DNA of 64,000 nt from Silene latifolia. Lineage: Eukaryota > Streptophyta > Magnoliopsida > Caryophyllales > Caryophyllaceae. Shown here piece by piece: positions 52,202 through 63,079 of the stretch (position 1 is its first letter; the number at the start of each line of letters is the position of its first letter). The notes under the pieces are model-generated. The model was given only the letters and a program-made list of their open reading frames with translations, had not been told where the DNA came from and did not search any database. The stretch spans positions 36,457,469-36,521,468 of the forward strand of contig NC_133538.1 in the NCBI RefSeq assembly GCF_048544455.1, given 5' to 3'. The position numbers and the translations under genes are program-made.

Positions 52202-53161
52202 CTAAAGATTATACTTCCCCATTCTCTCAAACACTTGTTTAACATGAGACAAATGTTCATCAATTTCATTGGATTTAACAACAACATAATCTATATATAT
52301 GGCCATCGAATCCCCAATTAAATAACCAAAAATAAAATTCATGGTTCTTTGATATGTAGCGCCTACATTTTTTAATCCAAATGGCATAACTATCCATTCA
52401 AACGTTCCCAAAGAACCAGGACACCTAAACGTCGTCTTATAACAGTCTTTTTCTTCAATCTTATTTTGATAATACCCAGCATATCCATCCATGAATGTCA
52501 GATATTTATGCCGTGAGGTAGCATCTATGAGCACATCAGCCAAAGGCATGGGATATTCATCTTTAGTAATGGCTTTATTCAGATCCCTAAACTCAATGCA
52601 CACCCTAATTTTCCCATTCTTCATAATTACTGGAACAATATTCGCAATCCATTCCACATATTTTATTGGACGGATAAATTTTGCTTTCAGAAATTTGCCA
52701 ACTTCTTCTTTAACAGCCTGAATGACATCAGATGACATTCTTCTAGGTTGTTGAATCACAGGTTTCCAACCAGGCTTGATTGGTAAATGATGTCTGGCAA
52801 TGCTGAGATCAACGCCAGGCATCTCATGACGTTCCCAAGCAAAACAATCTCTATATTCGCATAGAACTTCTTTCATTACCACTTTTTCATCATAGGATAA
52901 GTTTTGGCTCATATAAGTAAACCTGGGCGCTCCTTCAGTTCCCAAATTCATCTCTTCTAAAGGATCTTGCGATTCCTTCCTAATATCTTCATTTTTCACC
53001 CATAGTCTCTCTACCCATGTTAATGGTGAGCTTTCAGTAACGCGTCCAATATTATTCGGATATAAATCATCAACTATTTCTATTGAAGAATCATTATTTT
53101 CTAAACTGTAATTCTTATTGAATTCAAAAGTCATTACAATACTTGTAGAAGAGAAATACAT
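52202..53161 (-). pseudogene. pol: Tat reverse transcriptase, catalytic Asp lost
   Basis: A 319-residue open frame carries a protease-RT spacer, then PGVDLSIARHHLPIKPGWKP, KAKFIRPIKYVEWIANIVPV, GKIRVCIEFRDLNKAITKDE, YLTFMDGYAGYYQNKIEEKD and FGLKNVGATYQRTMNFIF. The active-site motif, normally Y-x-D-D, reads YIDY (AIYIDYVVVKSN), so the second catalytic aspartate is replaced by tyrosine. Length and order are otherwise normal. This copy cannot make cDNA. Confidence 0.93.
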
Positions 53162-53218
53162 AGCAATTACTACATTCTAGTAATTAAACGGTAGTAAAAT
53201 CAACTCTTGAGTGCCCGT

Positions 53219-54089
53219 TTATGCTACGGGACCTTCTTCGGGAATGTCCACCAATTCTTCTCTGTAAATCTCTTTAATCTTGCTGAAGACATTTTGCTCT
53301 TCAATATTAACGATCTGCCACTGATCAAGCGCTTCTACTCTTGGCATCAAAGTCTGTTCCTTAGAATCATTATCCAAGTTAGCTGAATTTATCTCCACGG
53401 TTGGGAATATCAGTATAAGCAATTTCGTACTTCTTCCCATTCTACATCACTAATAATTGATGTAAAGAAGATGGAATAGTGTAGGTTTTATGCAACCAAC
53501 TCCTACCTAGTAAAACATTATAAGTAGTTACGCTCCTAACCACATAAAAAGGCATTGTCTTTGTACACGACCCTACCCTAATTGGCAATGATATGGTCCC
53601 CTCACAAAATTCTGAGGTAGCGTCAAAAGTTGTTACTGATAGTTTACAAGTTTTTATGTCCTTCTCGGTTTTCCCAGCCAGCTGAAGCACAGCGATTAGA
53701 ACTATATTGGCAGTAGCCCGATTATCAATTAAAACTTTGCTGACTACTCGATTTTCACACTTAACGTTAATATACAAAAGTTTACAATGGTCGTTATCCA
53801 CGCCCCTTCTAAAAAATAAGGCCTTAATAATCCCATTTACCCCTTGGTCAGTCAAGTCTCTATACACAGCATCATTATGAATAAAATTACTTGTAACTAA
53901 ACAATTAGGAAAACCTGTTCCCGACAATTCCGAACTTACAGGCGATGAACCCTTAGCACTAAACTCCTTGGGCAGCATAGTTACCATCATGCATTCCATC
54001 GTCCCAAGATCTAACGAGCCAAACTTAATTTTTTGCAGATCTTCATCGGTTACCAACAAATCCAACTCAGAATCTGAGAAATCTCCCAA
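53219..54089 (-). pseudogene. pol: Tat protease and spacer
   Basis: The frame 54089-53442 includes KVLIDNRATANIVLIAVLQL, where Tat proteases usually have LIDNGxSxNVLP, so Gly is Arg next to the catalytic Asp. RVGSCTKTMPFYVVRSVTTY then NVLLGRSWLHKTYTIPSSLH is the conserved protease end. After a stop and shift the spacer EALDQWQIVNIEEQNVFSKI continues at 53440-53219 toward RT. Confidence 0.85.
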
Positions 54090-55159
54090 ATCTTCTTCTC
54101 TTTATCAACAACCATTACTTGGTCGCTCAATTTATCAATTGTACTGACATATGCTTCAACGCTAGCATCAACCTCTTTTTCCTTCATGGATTCCGGTTTC
54201 TGAACCATGATGTCAGCAACCATTGCTTCTTACATCAGTCGCATTTCCACCTTGGCTCTAGCATTCACTGCCAATGCCTTGGTGTATTTATTTTTTTGGC
54301 TTATGGTTACTCCTTTCTCACCAAAAAGACTTGCCTGATTCCTCAGCTCTCCGAGCGGCTTCCTGGCGATCCCCAGGGTTTGCATTCCCTTAGAGCCCTT
54401 GCTAGGTCCCACTACTTCCATGTCCCTTATCCGTTTGACTGGTCGATGCTGATAGGCAGGAATCCATTTTGGATCTGTTGGGATAGCTTGAATCCTAACA
54501 AGCTCAAAGTGTAGTATATCAGCACAACCAAAGCACATGTTTCGTCGCATTGGACCAATCGTACATGACTCGGGTCAGCCTCCAAGACCTCTTTGTAATA
54601 TTTAGGAGCAGAACCATCATCCAACTTGTTGGGCTTTCCTTTCATAGCTTCCAGGACTTTTTCTTTCCTAGCTAAGTCCAACGCTTCGTCATCAGTTGGA
54701 AGCAGGGTAACCTTCCCTTTCCGAACCAATTTTGTTACAAAGGCCGCCAAAAGTTCTGACATTTATCAGTAGTATGAAGCTCAGTCATATGCCACTTATA
54801 AATGCCTTTTATCTCCACATTGTCCACCTTTGGAAAAACCAACAAACGCTAATCCACCAGATGATCAAACAAACGCTGCGCCCGTTCTTCCTGCAAACCA
54901 TCACTAGAAATAGTTAGCTTAGGACTCATATCAAACATATTACATTCAAAATTCAACACTGAGAATGGATCATCGTCTGTCTTAACGCTGTCACCACTTG
55001 AAAAAAAAATCTGACCATTATAAATCAAATCATGTAGGATAGTCCGGAATACAAAATAAATATTTGTAGCATGAGATCTAGCTCTATGCCATAAAGAAAA
55101 TTTTTTTCCTTTAAGTTCATGTGCGGAGAGGATCTTATGATTTCTCTTTATCGTAATAA
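54090..55159 (-). pseudogene. gag: Tat gag C-terminal part
   Basis: Several broken minus-strand frames. VRKGKVTLLPTDDEALDLAR and SELLAAFVTKLVRKG at 54762 onward, then IPAYQHRPVKRIRDMEVVGP at about 54430, are typical of the gag-protease linker of Tat elements. At 54849-55159 lies another decayed piece, ending at the Helitron insertion. No intact zinc knuckle is seen. Confidence 0.68.
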
Positions 55160-56607
55160 CTAGTTTAAAACCCGTGAAAAGTTGCACGGGTATATTTTTA
55201 AGCATTATAAACATCATTCAATGTTATTTTAAAATAATTTGTGTATATACATAAAATATCTAAATATGAGTAAAATATTCATAAGGATATGTGAAGAGTT
55301 TAACTTCAAATCATTAATCATAAATTAGAAGCATGAATAAATATATATGTTAATAACCTAATCATTATTACTAAAAACCGAACTAGCACATGTAGGTGAT
55401 AGGAATTCGACATAGCTCAATAATAAAAAAAACAAATTGAGATATCTTCACACGGATTTAGCTCAATAAGTAATTCGTAGTCACTCTGAATGCCTCGCTT
55501 ACCATTTGTTAGGGAAAGTTCCAAATTTTATGAATTGAAAACGTGACCTTCGTATGATGAGACTGTGGTTATTGTGTGTGACCTTCTTATGATGAAACTG
55601 ATAAAAGTGACAAATTTATAATAAATAATGAACATTTTGTGCAAAAACGATTGTATTTATAAAGTGGTCACTTTTAATAACAAAATAGTGGTAACTTTTT
55701 AATATAAAACGCTAATCCTTTTTCCATAAAATGGTCAAGTTTATATAGTCTCACCATACAATGGTCTCATAGTATATTTTGTAATTGAGAATTAGGCCCC
55801 TAAAAATCTAGAGTGTGGACCCCTTATTCATTTTCTTTAATGCTAATGCTAAATACCATCCAATCAAAATTCTTTAATGCAGACCTCTTATTCGTGTTTA
55901 AACAATGTCATAATCAAATTTTATCCATATAAATTGTCATTAACTAACAAAAAAAATTGAGAGATCCGAGATTGTATGTTACTGATATATTACACTTATC
56001 TTTATCCATTTATGCGTTTTCACGACCTTTATTATATTGTAATCATAACACAAAATGACTCTTTAGCTTTGTATCTTTTGTTATAATAAATGTACTCATT
56101 TTATTTTTAACCGTGTTTTCATCTGTTTTTTCACCCGTGGTACTATTTTGAATTATAAATTATAAAATAATCTCATAAAAAATTTATTATGAGACCGTCT
56201 GTAAAGACATTTACCCAATGCTTCTCAAATCCAATTTGTTAACTATTAGATTATTAAATTTTCACGTATAAGAAAAGAGGAGAGGCAATAATAATATGAT
56301 AAGCTAAGATCGGCAACAGAACATCGTTTAGTTCATAGTAAAAAAAATCAAACATATTAATATTGAATTTAAATATTAATCAAACATATTAGTATTTAAG
56401 ACGAAAGTATCTGTCTTAAGCTTATTGTAAATCTCATGTTAGCGACATAAAAAAAAACTCATATATTGGTCTATTTAGTTAGTGGGCCTATTTTAAAGGG
56501 ATCCTAAAAAATGTTTAATGTGAAAGTGAGGTTTGGAGGGAAAAAACATACTGTGGTTGTTGTTTTATTTTATTATTATATTATATTATATTATATAGAT
56601 AGATAGA
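55160..56607 (-). mobile_element. Helitron-III, small non-autonomous, minus strand
   Basis: Read on the minus strand it starts TCTATCTATCTATATAATAT at 56607 and ends with the stem-loop CCCGTGCAACTTTTCACGGG (55171-55190) followed by TTTTAAACTAG, with T next in the target. The insertion is between A and T. The start resembles the other two Helitrons of the window. No ORF; 1.45 kb. It interrupts the Tat gag. Confidence 0.82.
55171..55190 (-). other. Helitron-III 3' terminal hairpin
   Basis: CCCGTG and CACGGG pair perfectly around an 8-nt loop, 7 nt before the CTAG terminus on the minus strand. Confidence 0.85.
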
Positions 56608-58469
56608 TATTATTCGCATGCAGATTTCTAAAAATTTCCTCCGCTTTGGTTATGTCAAAGGTATAAATCCATTTTTAGTATTCTTCATAACCCTACAGGC
56701 AGAAGCTTCTTTTTTCTCCAGCGGTGCACACTGAAAAGGAGTCCCCTTAGGTATCTCTGCCAAATTAATTTCACAGAACTCATTTGCCTCCTCAATGTTC
56801 AGACAATTGAATGCCCTATGCTTTTGTTGACTTTCTTCACTCAACACTTGTTCATATTTACTAACTAATTCCATTAGTTCCACGAAGTTTATAAAAATAA
56901 TACCATCAAAGCGCTTCTGAAAATGAATCACAAGACCATCCTGATCAATTCTTATTAGTTCCCCTTCTGGTAAATTTAGATGACAACGAATATTAGCGTT
57001 CTTAAATCTAGTTAAATACTCATCAATGGGTTCTCCCGTTCATTATTGTATCATAGTTAGATAAGTTATAGTTATCCCAGGATCTATCCTAGTGAAATGG
57101 TTATGGAACTGATTCTTCATTGCCTCCCAATTTGGGATTGAGTTCGGCGCTAGATGAACATACGAACTGAATACAGTTTTAGTTAATGAACTAGGGAATA
57201 ATCTTAATTTCAGATAGTCATTATCTGCAGCCTCTCTACATTGGCTTGTAAATCTAGTTAAATGTTCCATAGTAGAAACATCACCATCTCCACAGAAAAA
57301 AGTAAAATCGGGAATCTTGTACCTTTGTGGTATGGATATTGTCTATCCACCCATTCAGGATAAGGTTTCTCATGACGAACCCTTCGATTCCTTCGGCTTC
57401 CGGTATTCATATAATTTGCTATCATATGTTCAACCTATACCATAAATGAAATTGGAATAGCCCCATAGGCTTGTCCTTGATCAGGATTTTGATCACGAGG
57501 ATATTGGTATAGAATGGGTTCAGGGGTTCCCTCCTACTCTAGCATAGATTTTGTTACGGCCCGCCTGGCTAAGGGTTTGCCCGTGGAAACATGGATCATT
57601 GTGTCCAGTACCATTACCAACATGCGCTTGATATTTGAAATTCTGAAGCTCTGAGGTCCACCTATTGTCCGTCCAATCGCTCGTAAACGGTGGAGGTTAG
57701 GCTCAATTATCCCTTGGTGGATAACATAATGGAGGTTCAAGCCCCCCATTCCCTGCAAAGGGTTGTGAGTTGGGTGTAGGATACCCACCCTAGTTAGGTG
57801 ACATCCTACAGGCATCAAGCATTAGTCCTGGTGACCGAGTACCATTATAATTAACACCTCGCTCAACAGGCAAACGACGCTGATGACCGTATGCACTTTG
57901 GTTATTTTCCAAATGCCTTGATAACTCACCACATTCAAACATCCGATCTCTAGCGCCGGATGGTCCGAATGGTGCTTCATATACTCTAGAATGTGTAGGT
58001 AAAGGTTTTCGTGATCTAGGCTCACTAAAACAAACGTTAATAGTTCTAGGATAGCTAGTAATATGTTCTCCTTTTTTAATTTGAGCATTAATTTTTTGGA
58101 ATCCATCATCCATCATCCAATAATATACGTAATTGCTCATTTAAGCTATTATGTTTATCTATTAATGGCTCTAATTAGCTTATAACCTCCTGGGCAATAT
58201 CTCTTGATAAAACCCTTTGAGTAGCGGTTAAGAGACTTTTCATCTCTTGCAACATTCTTAATTATTCCCTTGATTGATTATCCTTGAGGTTTTCAGCAAT
58301 TGATCTCACAATAATTATTAAAACTCAAACATTTTCTTGAGTTAAGAGCCGATAATGTTCATTAAAATCATTTCTCATGGCCTCCCTAACTTCGATTTAC
58401 ACATTGTTCAAAGATCCTACATACTTCTTATGTAGTTTACGTAGGTAACGCTTATTAGCATCATCTATG
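56608..58469 (-). pseudogene. gag: Tat gag, capsid region
   Basis: Minus-strand order: near 58140-57820 charged N-terminal sequence; 57270-57043 MEHLTRFTSQCREAADNDYL then KLRLFPSSLTKTVFSSYVHL and IPNWEAMKNQFHNHF, the Retrotrans_gag core; 56931-56650 FVELMELVSKYEQVLSEESQ. Stops and shifts separate all three (TNEWENPLMSI near 57035 in another frame). The capsid core shows where the particle protein was. Bounded by Helitron-III on the left and the solo LTR on the right. Confidence 0.82.
58465..58469 (+). repeat. Target-site duplication CTATG, left
   Basis: CTATG directly before the solo LTR; same sequence at 61175-61179. Confidence 0.9.
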
Positions 58470-61174
58470 TGTGGACATAGGCCACCCGCACGTCAAGCCA
58501 ATCTGTGGACGTATAGCGGTCTTGAAGCCACATTTGGAGGCGTAGAAATGCTTCGATCGGATCGCTTTAGATCGGTATGTCTCCTCTCGATAAAGGTCTC
58601 GAAGCGATGGAGAGATGTTCGGAGTCGCCACCACGCAATTATGGGATGCCTGGAAACCGTTCAAAATCCACTTTATACCTCGGTCAAACGAAGCAAAAAG
58701 CGGTCTTGACATAGGTACTAAAGATAAGGACTCGTCCCCCTTTAGCATCATATCGCTAGAATGACTCTCGTACGCCTTGGATAAGGCCATCCACTATCCA
58801 AAGGTTCTGAGTAATGGGTGTGGGTATGTATTGGTAAGCTCTTTAATGGAACACCCAATCCTGCCCGCGTTAGCACCCTCTACTGATCGATCGTGGTTGC
58901 TAAGTGTAAAAGTTGATAAAACGGTAAATGCATGAATGCGCATCCAAAAGTTTAACCTAACATGTGAAAATTTGCTAAGTCGGTTTGTTTATCCAAATAT
59001 AAAATAATTGATTTCGAGTTGGATTTAGATTGATTTGCATGCTAAAATGGAAATTAAACATCCATTTACCAAGTTCGGATAATGGTGCTTAATACGATCC
59101 ATTTATTTGGAAAAGAAGTGTATTTAAATGATAAAGTGTGAAATGTGAAATGTAAACTCGTCAATCTGATCCATCATATGTATTTGTGTCAATCGAAGTC
59201 AAGATCGTCCTAGACAAGTACTAAAAATAAAACAGAACACTGTCAGGCAACCCCTTTGGGACGTGAGCCATACGGCAAGGCAAAACGGCTTGTCCAGATC
59301 TAAAATATAGAAAACAGGAGCTGCCTTAGGGCGCGAGCCATCAGGCGACCTGTAGAACTCTCGTAGTTGTTTAAAAGGTCGTAAAAACTGATTTTGTGAT
59401 TAATGATTAGCAAGTAATGTTTGCATGATTCGGAATAATTACTATTTTGTTAGTAATATTCGTTGTCGCATTTGCAATTTTGAAAAGCATAGTAAAATGT
59501 GTAAAAAGTGTATGCTTAACCATTTCATCATCATACTCGAATTAAATCGACATGGCACATATGTTAGCCAAGGATGACATATGATATGGTGAAGATAAGG
59601 ATAAAAATAAAATGAAATAAAAGTAAAAGAAAAATGCTTGATATGAACTAATATGTTAAGTTCGTTTCTTTGTAATTAGTCCAGTTTGTCATCGTACTCG
59701 GATTAAACCGACATGGTATAAGGAACCAAGGATGATTATGAATTATGACTAATATGTTTGCAAGTGTAAATAAATGAGAAAAATGGTAAATAAAAGAAAG
59801 AGTGTTAGAATACCCTTTAAAATGTAATTAACCAAATAATATCAACGAGTCACAGATTAAACCGTCATGGTATAAGGAACCAAGGGTGATTACGATTTAT
59901 GGTTAAAAAGTTTGTCATAAAAAAAGGTGTTTTGAAAATGTTTGAAATGATGAAAACCGTTAGAATAAAAGATGAAACAAAGAGGAAAGACGAGCGCAAA
60001 CACGTTTGGATTCTGACCAAAGACCCCATAAGAGCCGTGAGGCTGGTTGTTGTGACTATTAGCCTCTGTCTTCAATCAAAATCCGGTTTTGGCTCAATCG
60101 ATCCATATTTTGGATCATGTTATGGATTGTTCATGTTTATAAAGTAATGAAAACAGTAAATATATTAATTAAGTGGAATATTTACACCCTCAAAGTTACA
60201 TGTTATGATATTTGCGAGGTAGACGACTATTGAGACGGTTTTCTCGTTATGCGACTACTCGGGATCAAATAAGTTTAAAAGGGTGCCTTAAAAAAGGATT
60301 TTGTTTTGAAAAGATGTTGTTTGAAAACATGTTTATTAATGTTGAGTTGGTCGAATGGGTCGGTCGAATGCACGACGACGGTACCAAAAAAAATGTGTAA
60401 GGCTTGTATTTTCGATCGGTAGGTCAAAAACAGGTGTCGATTTTTTAACTTAAGAAGTCGAAAGGTCTAGAATTTTATGGGAGAAAGAGAGGGCGGACTC
60501 TTGCGTAACCTAAAGTGGTCCATATGAGGGGGTATTTATAGAGAAATGGGGATGGTAGTAAGTCGGTTGAGTTTGCTTGCTGGCTAATGATAGCCCCTTG
60601 AGGCGCGAGCACGCCAGCGGTGGAAAGTGACGTCTTGTCCTTTTCAATTTGGACGTGGACATTGCTCTATCTATTGTTTGGTTGGTTTGATTTGTGGTAT
60701 TCAAATAGGATGTCGTGTAATAATATGGTCATCTAAAAAGATGGTATTTGGGTGTTATTTGGGATGGGCATTTTGTGCTCGGCTCTGGTTTGATTCAAGC
60801 TGAGTTGGGATTTGAATTTTGAGTCGGTTTTTGGTCCATTGTCGGGTTTGACTCTAATTAGTATAATTTTAAAGCAACTGACATGATAAAGCCATTCTTA
60901 GCATTGTTTTTTATATTCGAGACTCGGGTTGACTCGGATTGACTCGGGTTGCGGGTTTCTGAGTCGGTTTTGGGTCTGAAGATGATTTTAGCTCTAAATA
61001 GTGTTGTTTTAATGCAAATGAAGTTAGAAAATCATTTTTTGAAATCATTTTCATATCTGAGTAATGCCTTAAATTGTCTCATGTATAGCCAATCCACGCA
61101 CGCATGTCACGAACATGTTGTAGTCTGATCATCACCGGGTGTTTTTTGGAAGGTTCAGATAATGGGTATCTACA
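58470..61174 (-). mobile_element. Solo LTR, 2.7 kb, probable Ty3/Gypsy
   Basis: Plus-strand ends are TGTGGACATAGGCC and GGGTATCTACA, flanked by CTATG on both sides. No internal element sequence is present, so the element was removed by LTR-LTR recombination. A TATA box readable only on the minus strand (CTATAAATACCCCC, 60533-60545 region) and the minus-strand start TGTAGATACCC suggest minus orientation. It contains GGAGTCGCCACC near 58622 and three related ~50-bp blocks with CGACATGG...CCAAGGATGA near 59550, 59710 and 59865. ORFs inside are not convincing genes. Confidence 0.88.
60533..60541 (-). promoter_or_regulatory. TATA box of the solo LTR
   Basis: Minus-strand CTATAAATACCCCC is a good TATA box, about 630 bp from the right (5') end of the LTR. 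A solo LTR can keep promoter activity. Confidence 0.55.
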
Positions 61175-61403
61175 CTATGTCATCTGCCATACTTCTTGCG
61201 TGATCAGATTCTTCACGTGCATTAAGAAATTCATCATTAGGAGTAGACCTAGAATGAGGGCTTTCCAAATTCCTTTCATGGGTAATCTCCAATGAATCAT
61301 TGGTAGATACTTTGCGTAAGGATACGTTTTCAAGATCGACACTCAGTCCTTTTCCCTGATCCTCCGCTTCTCTTATTCTAGACTTTGATGTAGTTGAGTA
61401 CAT
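61170..61403 (-). pseudogene. gag: Tat gag, N-terminal end
   Basis: Minus-strand ATG at 61403 begins MYSTTSKSRIREAEDQGKGL and runs through SLRKVSTNDSLEITHERNLE to SDHARSMADDIV, where the solo LTR enters. Beyond the LTR the frame resumes near 58465 (DANKRYLRKLHKKYVG). This is the most likely gag start because noncoding leader and LTR-like sequence follow to the right. Confidence 0.72.
61175..61179 (+). repeat. Target-site duplication CTATG, right
   Basis: Matches 58465-58469. Confidence 0.9.
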
Positions 61404-61579
61404 TTCACACTATAGTATGAGATTAGATGTTTTAGATCACTTTTATTAATCCTCCCACTTTGCTCACCAAAAACTTGTTTGTGTGAAAACAAGATTAGTA
61501 TCTTAAGGTACCCTGGAGGTCATAACTACTCTCCTACACTTTGTGATCCACCCTTTAATGCAAGGGTTTGAGCCACGGT
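61404..61579 (-). other. Leader of the Tat element
   Basis: Noncoding sequence between the proposed LTR and gag. A minus-strand TGGCTCAAACCC at about 61565-61576 sits 4 bp after the proposed LTR end, in primer-site position. I do not recognise the matching tRNA. Confidence 0.45.
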
Positions 61580-62415
61580 TGTAGATGCATAATCTAATAA
61601 ACAACGCTAAATTACTTATAATAAAGAACCAAGTGCTTGCAGTCTAGTGGTAGACTTGGGTAACCTCAAAGCTTGCAAAGGCAAGAATTGCGAGGTCCCG
61701 TGTTCGAACCCACGGATGAGCAATGCATGCGGTTATCTCGGCGGCCCCAATTGGGGTGGTTTACATGGTCCAGGTGGTGACGCTGGATTGCCTGGGCCCG
61801 GGGGTATTAAACCCCTCGTCACCAAAAAAATAAAAAAATAAAAAAAAATAAAAAATAAAAAAATTAGCGCCCAAAGTTGAATGATAAAACTCACAAACTT
61901 AAACAGAGAAATCTCCAACGATACTTATATATCAAGAAGGATACAATAACACAACATCAACTAGAGTTTTCACAAGAGTACTTGTGGATTTCTAAATTAA
62001 AAAGTAAAGGATAGTTGGCTGATTACCTCCATGATCGGATGGGCTCACCGCGCTACATCTAAGCTTAATCCTAATCTACTCTACGACTAAGAATCTAAGA
62101 TCTAAGGATAGACTAAGTTGTTGTTTTTGTTTGAGTTGTACTTTTCTCCTTCGACGAATGCTCCTTTCATAGGAGACGTCTTGGCCTTTGAAAAATACTC
62201 CGTAGTGGGGAGACGGTTGGATAACCGCCAAGTCTCTTGAAGCTTCTTTCAGGCGCTTGATTTAGCATTCCCTCATTCAGCGTTCCTCTTCTTGGACTTC
62301 ATCTACCTCTTATCGTGGATCAGCGTGAATAGGCCCAATAACTCATTCTTTATCGTATAGGCCTACATACCCTTAAAAAATAAATTTAGTACCTTAGCTA
62401 AATTAGGGGCCAACA
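61580..62415 (-). repeat. Probable Tat LTR (with nested SINE)
   Basis: The minus strand begins TGTTGGCCCCTAATTTAGC at 62415 and ends GCATCTACA at 61580, giving TG...CA ends. A pure G run (27 nt) plus CATT lies directly before it on the minus strand, where a polypurine tract would be. That would make it the 3' LTR of another element to the right, or an LTR shared by two tandem copies. No second copy is in the window, so limits are tentative. Confidence 0.45.
61632..61863 (+). mobile_element. tRNA-derived SINE
   Basis: GTGCTTGCAGTCTAGTGGTA then GACTTGGG matches a polymerase III A box in tRNA context, and GTGTTCGAACCCACG (B box, 61702-61710) follows about 50 nt on. A GC-rich tRNA-unrelated body (GGCGGCCCCAATTGGGG...) leads to CACCAAAAAAATAAAAAAAT, an A-rich tail of about 40 nt. 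Size and layout suit a plant SINE, moved by LINE enzymes. I could not identify a clear target duplication. The ORF 61647-61841 is spurious. Confidence 0.82.
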
Positions 62416-62419
62416 AATG

Positions 62420-62446
62420 CCCCCCCCCCCCCCCCCCCCCCCCCCC
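62420..62446 (+). repeat. 27-nt poly-C run
   Basis: An uninterrupted run of 27 C directly beside the proposed LTR end. On the minus strand it is poly-G in the polypurine-tract position. Length may be inaccurate in the assembly. Confidence 0.9.
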
Positions 62447-63079
62447 AGCGTTCAAAGGTTTATGTTAGATTCAAACCTTTGGATGTTGAATCTTTTCCCG
62501 GCTAAGCGCTTCTCTGGTGTTGGCTTATTGTGCCAAAAATTACAACTTTTAATCCATTGATGCCATGCCCTGCATACTCCAGGACAGATCACCAAATCTT
62601 TCTATTTCAGCTTGGAAAAAACTTGGAGAATCATCAGGGACTCATTAGACCATAATGCAAATAAAAGATTTGGACTCCTCTTATTATCTTGATAAGGCTG
62701 TAAGACTTCATATTTCTCACACGCACTCCTTTCACGCTTTCTTGAAACAACTTTCATAGAACTTGTTTGTTAAAAAACTAAGATAAAGATGAAAATGTAT
62801 TTATTACCCAGTAACAATAGAGTTATATTTATATATACTCCGAGAAACTTAATCGTTTCTAAACATAATGCGTGGTTAACTGCCCCACCTTTCCAAATTC
62901 CAGATTCGTGCGTGAACCCAAGAACATTGGTTCTCATGATCCGTCAATACCAAGAACGAATTCCAATTATTTCATTAAATGAAGGAATATGCATTTACTC
63001 AGAACCCCACAAAGCATTCATTCCATTTGTGGCATATTTAATGAGTCTTCAGGAAGAGTTCTCAGCGTTAGGGTTGTAA
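62447..63079 (+). pseudogene. Plus-strand ORF fragment beside the LTR, function unknown
   Basis: Reading from about 62470 gives RFKPLDVESFPAKRFSGVG, then after stops a 96-residue frame at 62789-63079 (VSKHNAWLTAPPFQIPDSCV, LVLMIRQYQERIPIISLNEG, ICIYSEPHKAFIPFVAYLMS). The protein looks genuine and may be an antisense extra ORF of a second Tat-type element, since it lies in antisense just inside the LTR. Family not identified. Its stop codon is supplied by TGTAA of the next LTR, so it was cut by that insertion. Confidence 0.45.

Larger units (their letters stand above)
20581..62415 (-). mobile_element. Tat-lineage Ty3/Gypsy retrotransposon, split by nested insertions
   Basis: Collinear fragments on the minus strand rebuild one Gypsy element: probable 5' LTR 61580-62415, gag N-terminus 61170-61403, gag 56608-58469, gag/protease 53219-55159, RT-RNase H 51276-53161, integrase 49873-50700, integrase C-terminus 30651-30750 and 22056-22199, then a plus-strand extra ORF 20581-21880. 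Each join coincides with an insertion bounded by a target duplication or Helitron ends. The order PR-RT-RH-IN, the archaeal-like RNase H and the antisense ORF match the Tat lineage (Retand/Grande type). The left LTR was not recognised. Stops and lost catalytic residues show the element is dead. Confidence 0.82.

Noticed and set aside
61690-61720. Functional tRNA gene suggested by the B box GTTCGAACC
   Set aside because: No closed cloverleaf with acceptor stem; followed by a non-tRNA body and A-rich tail, so it is a SINE.
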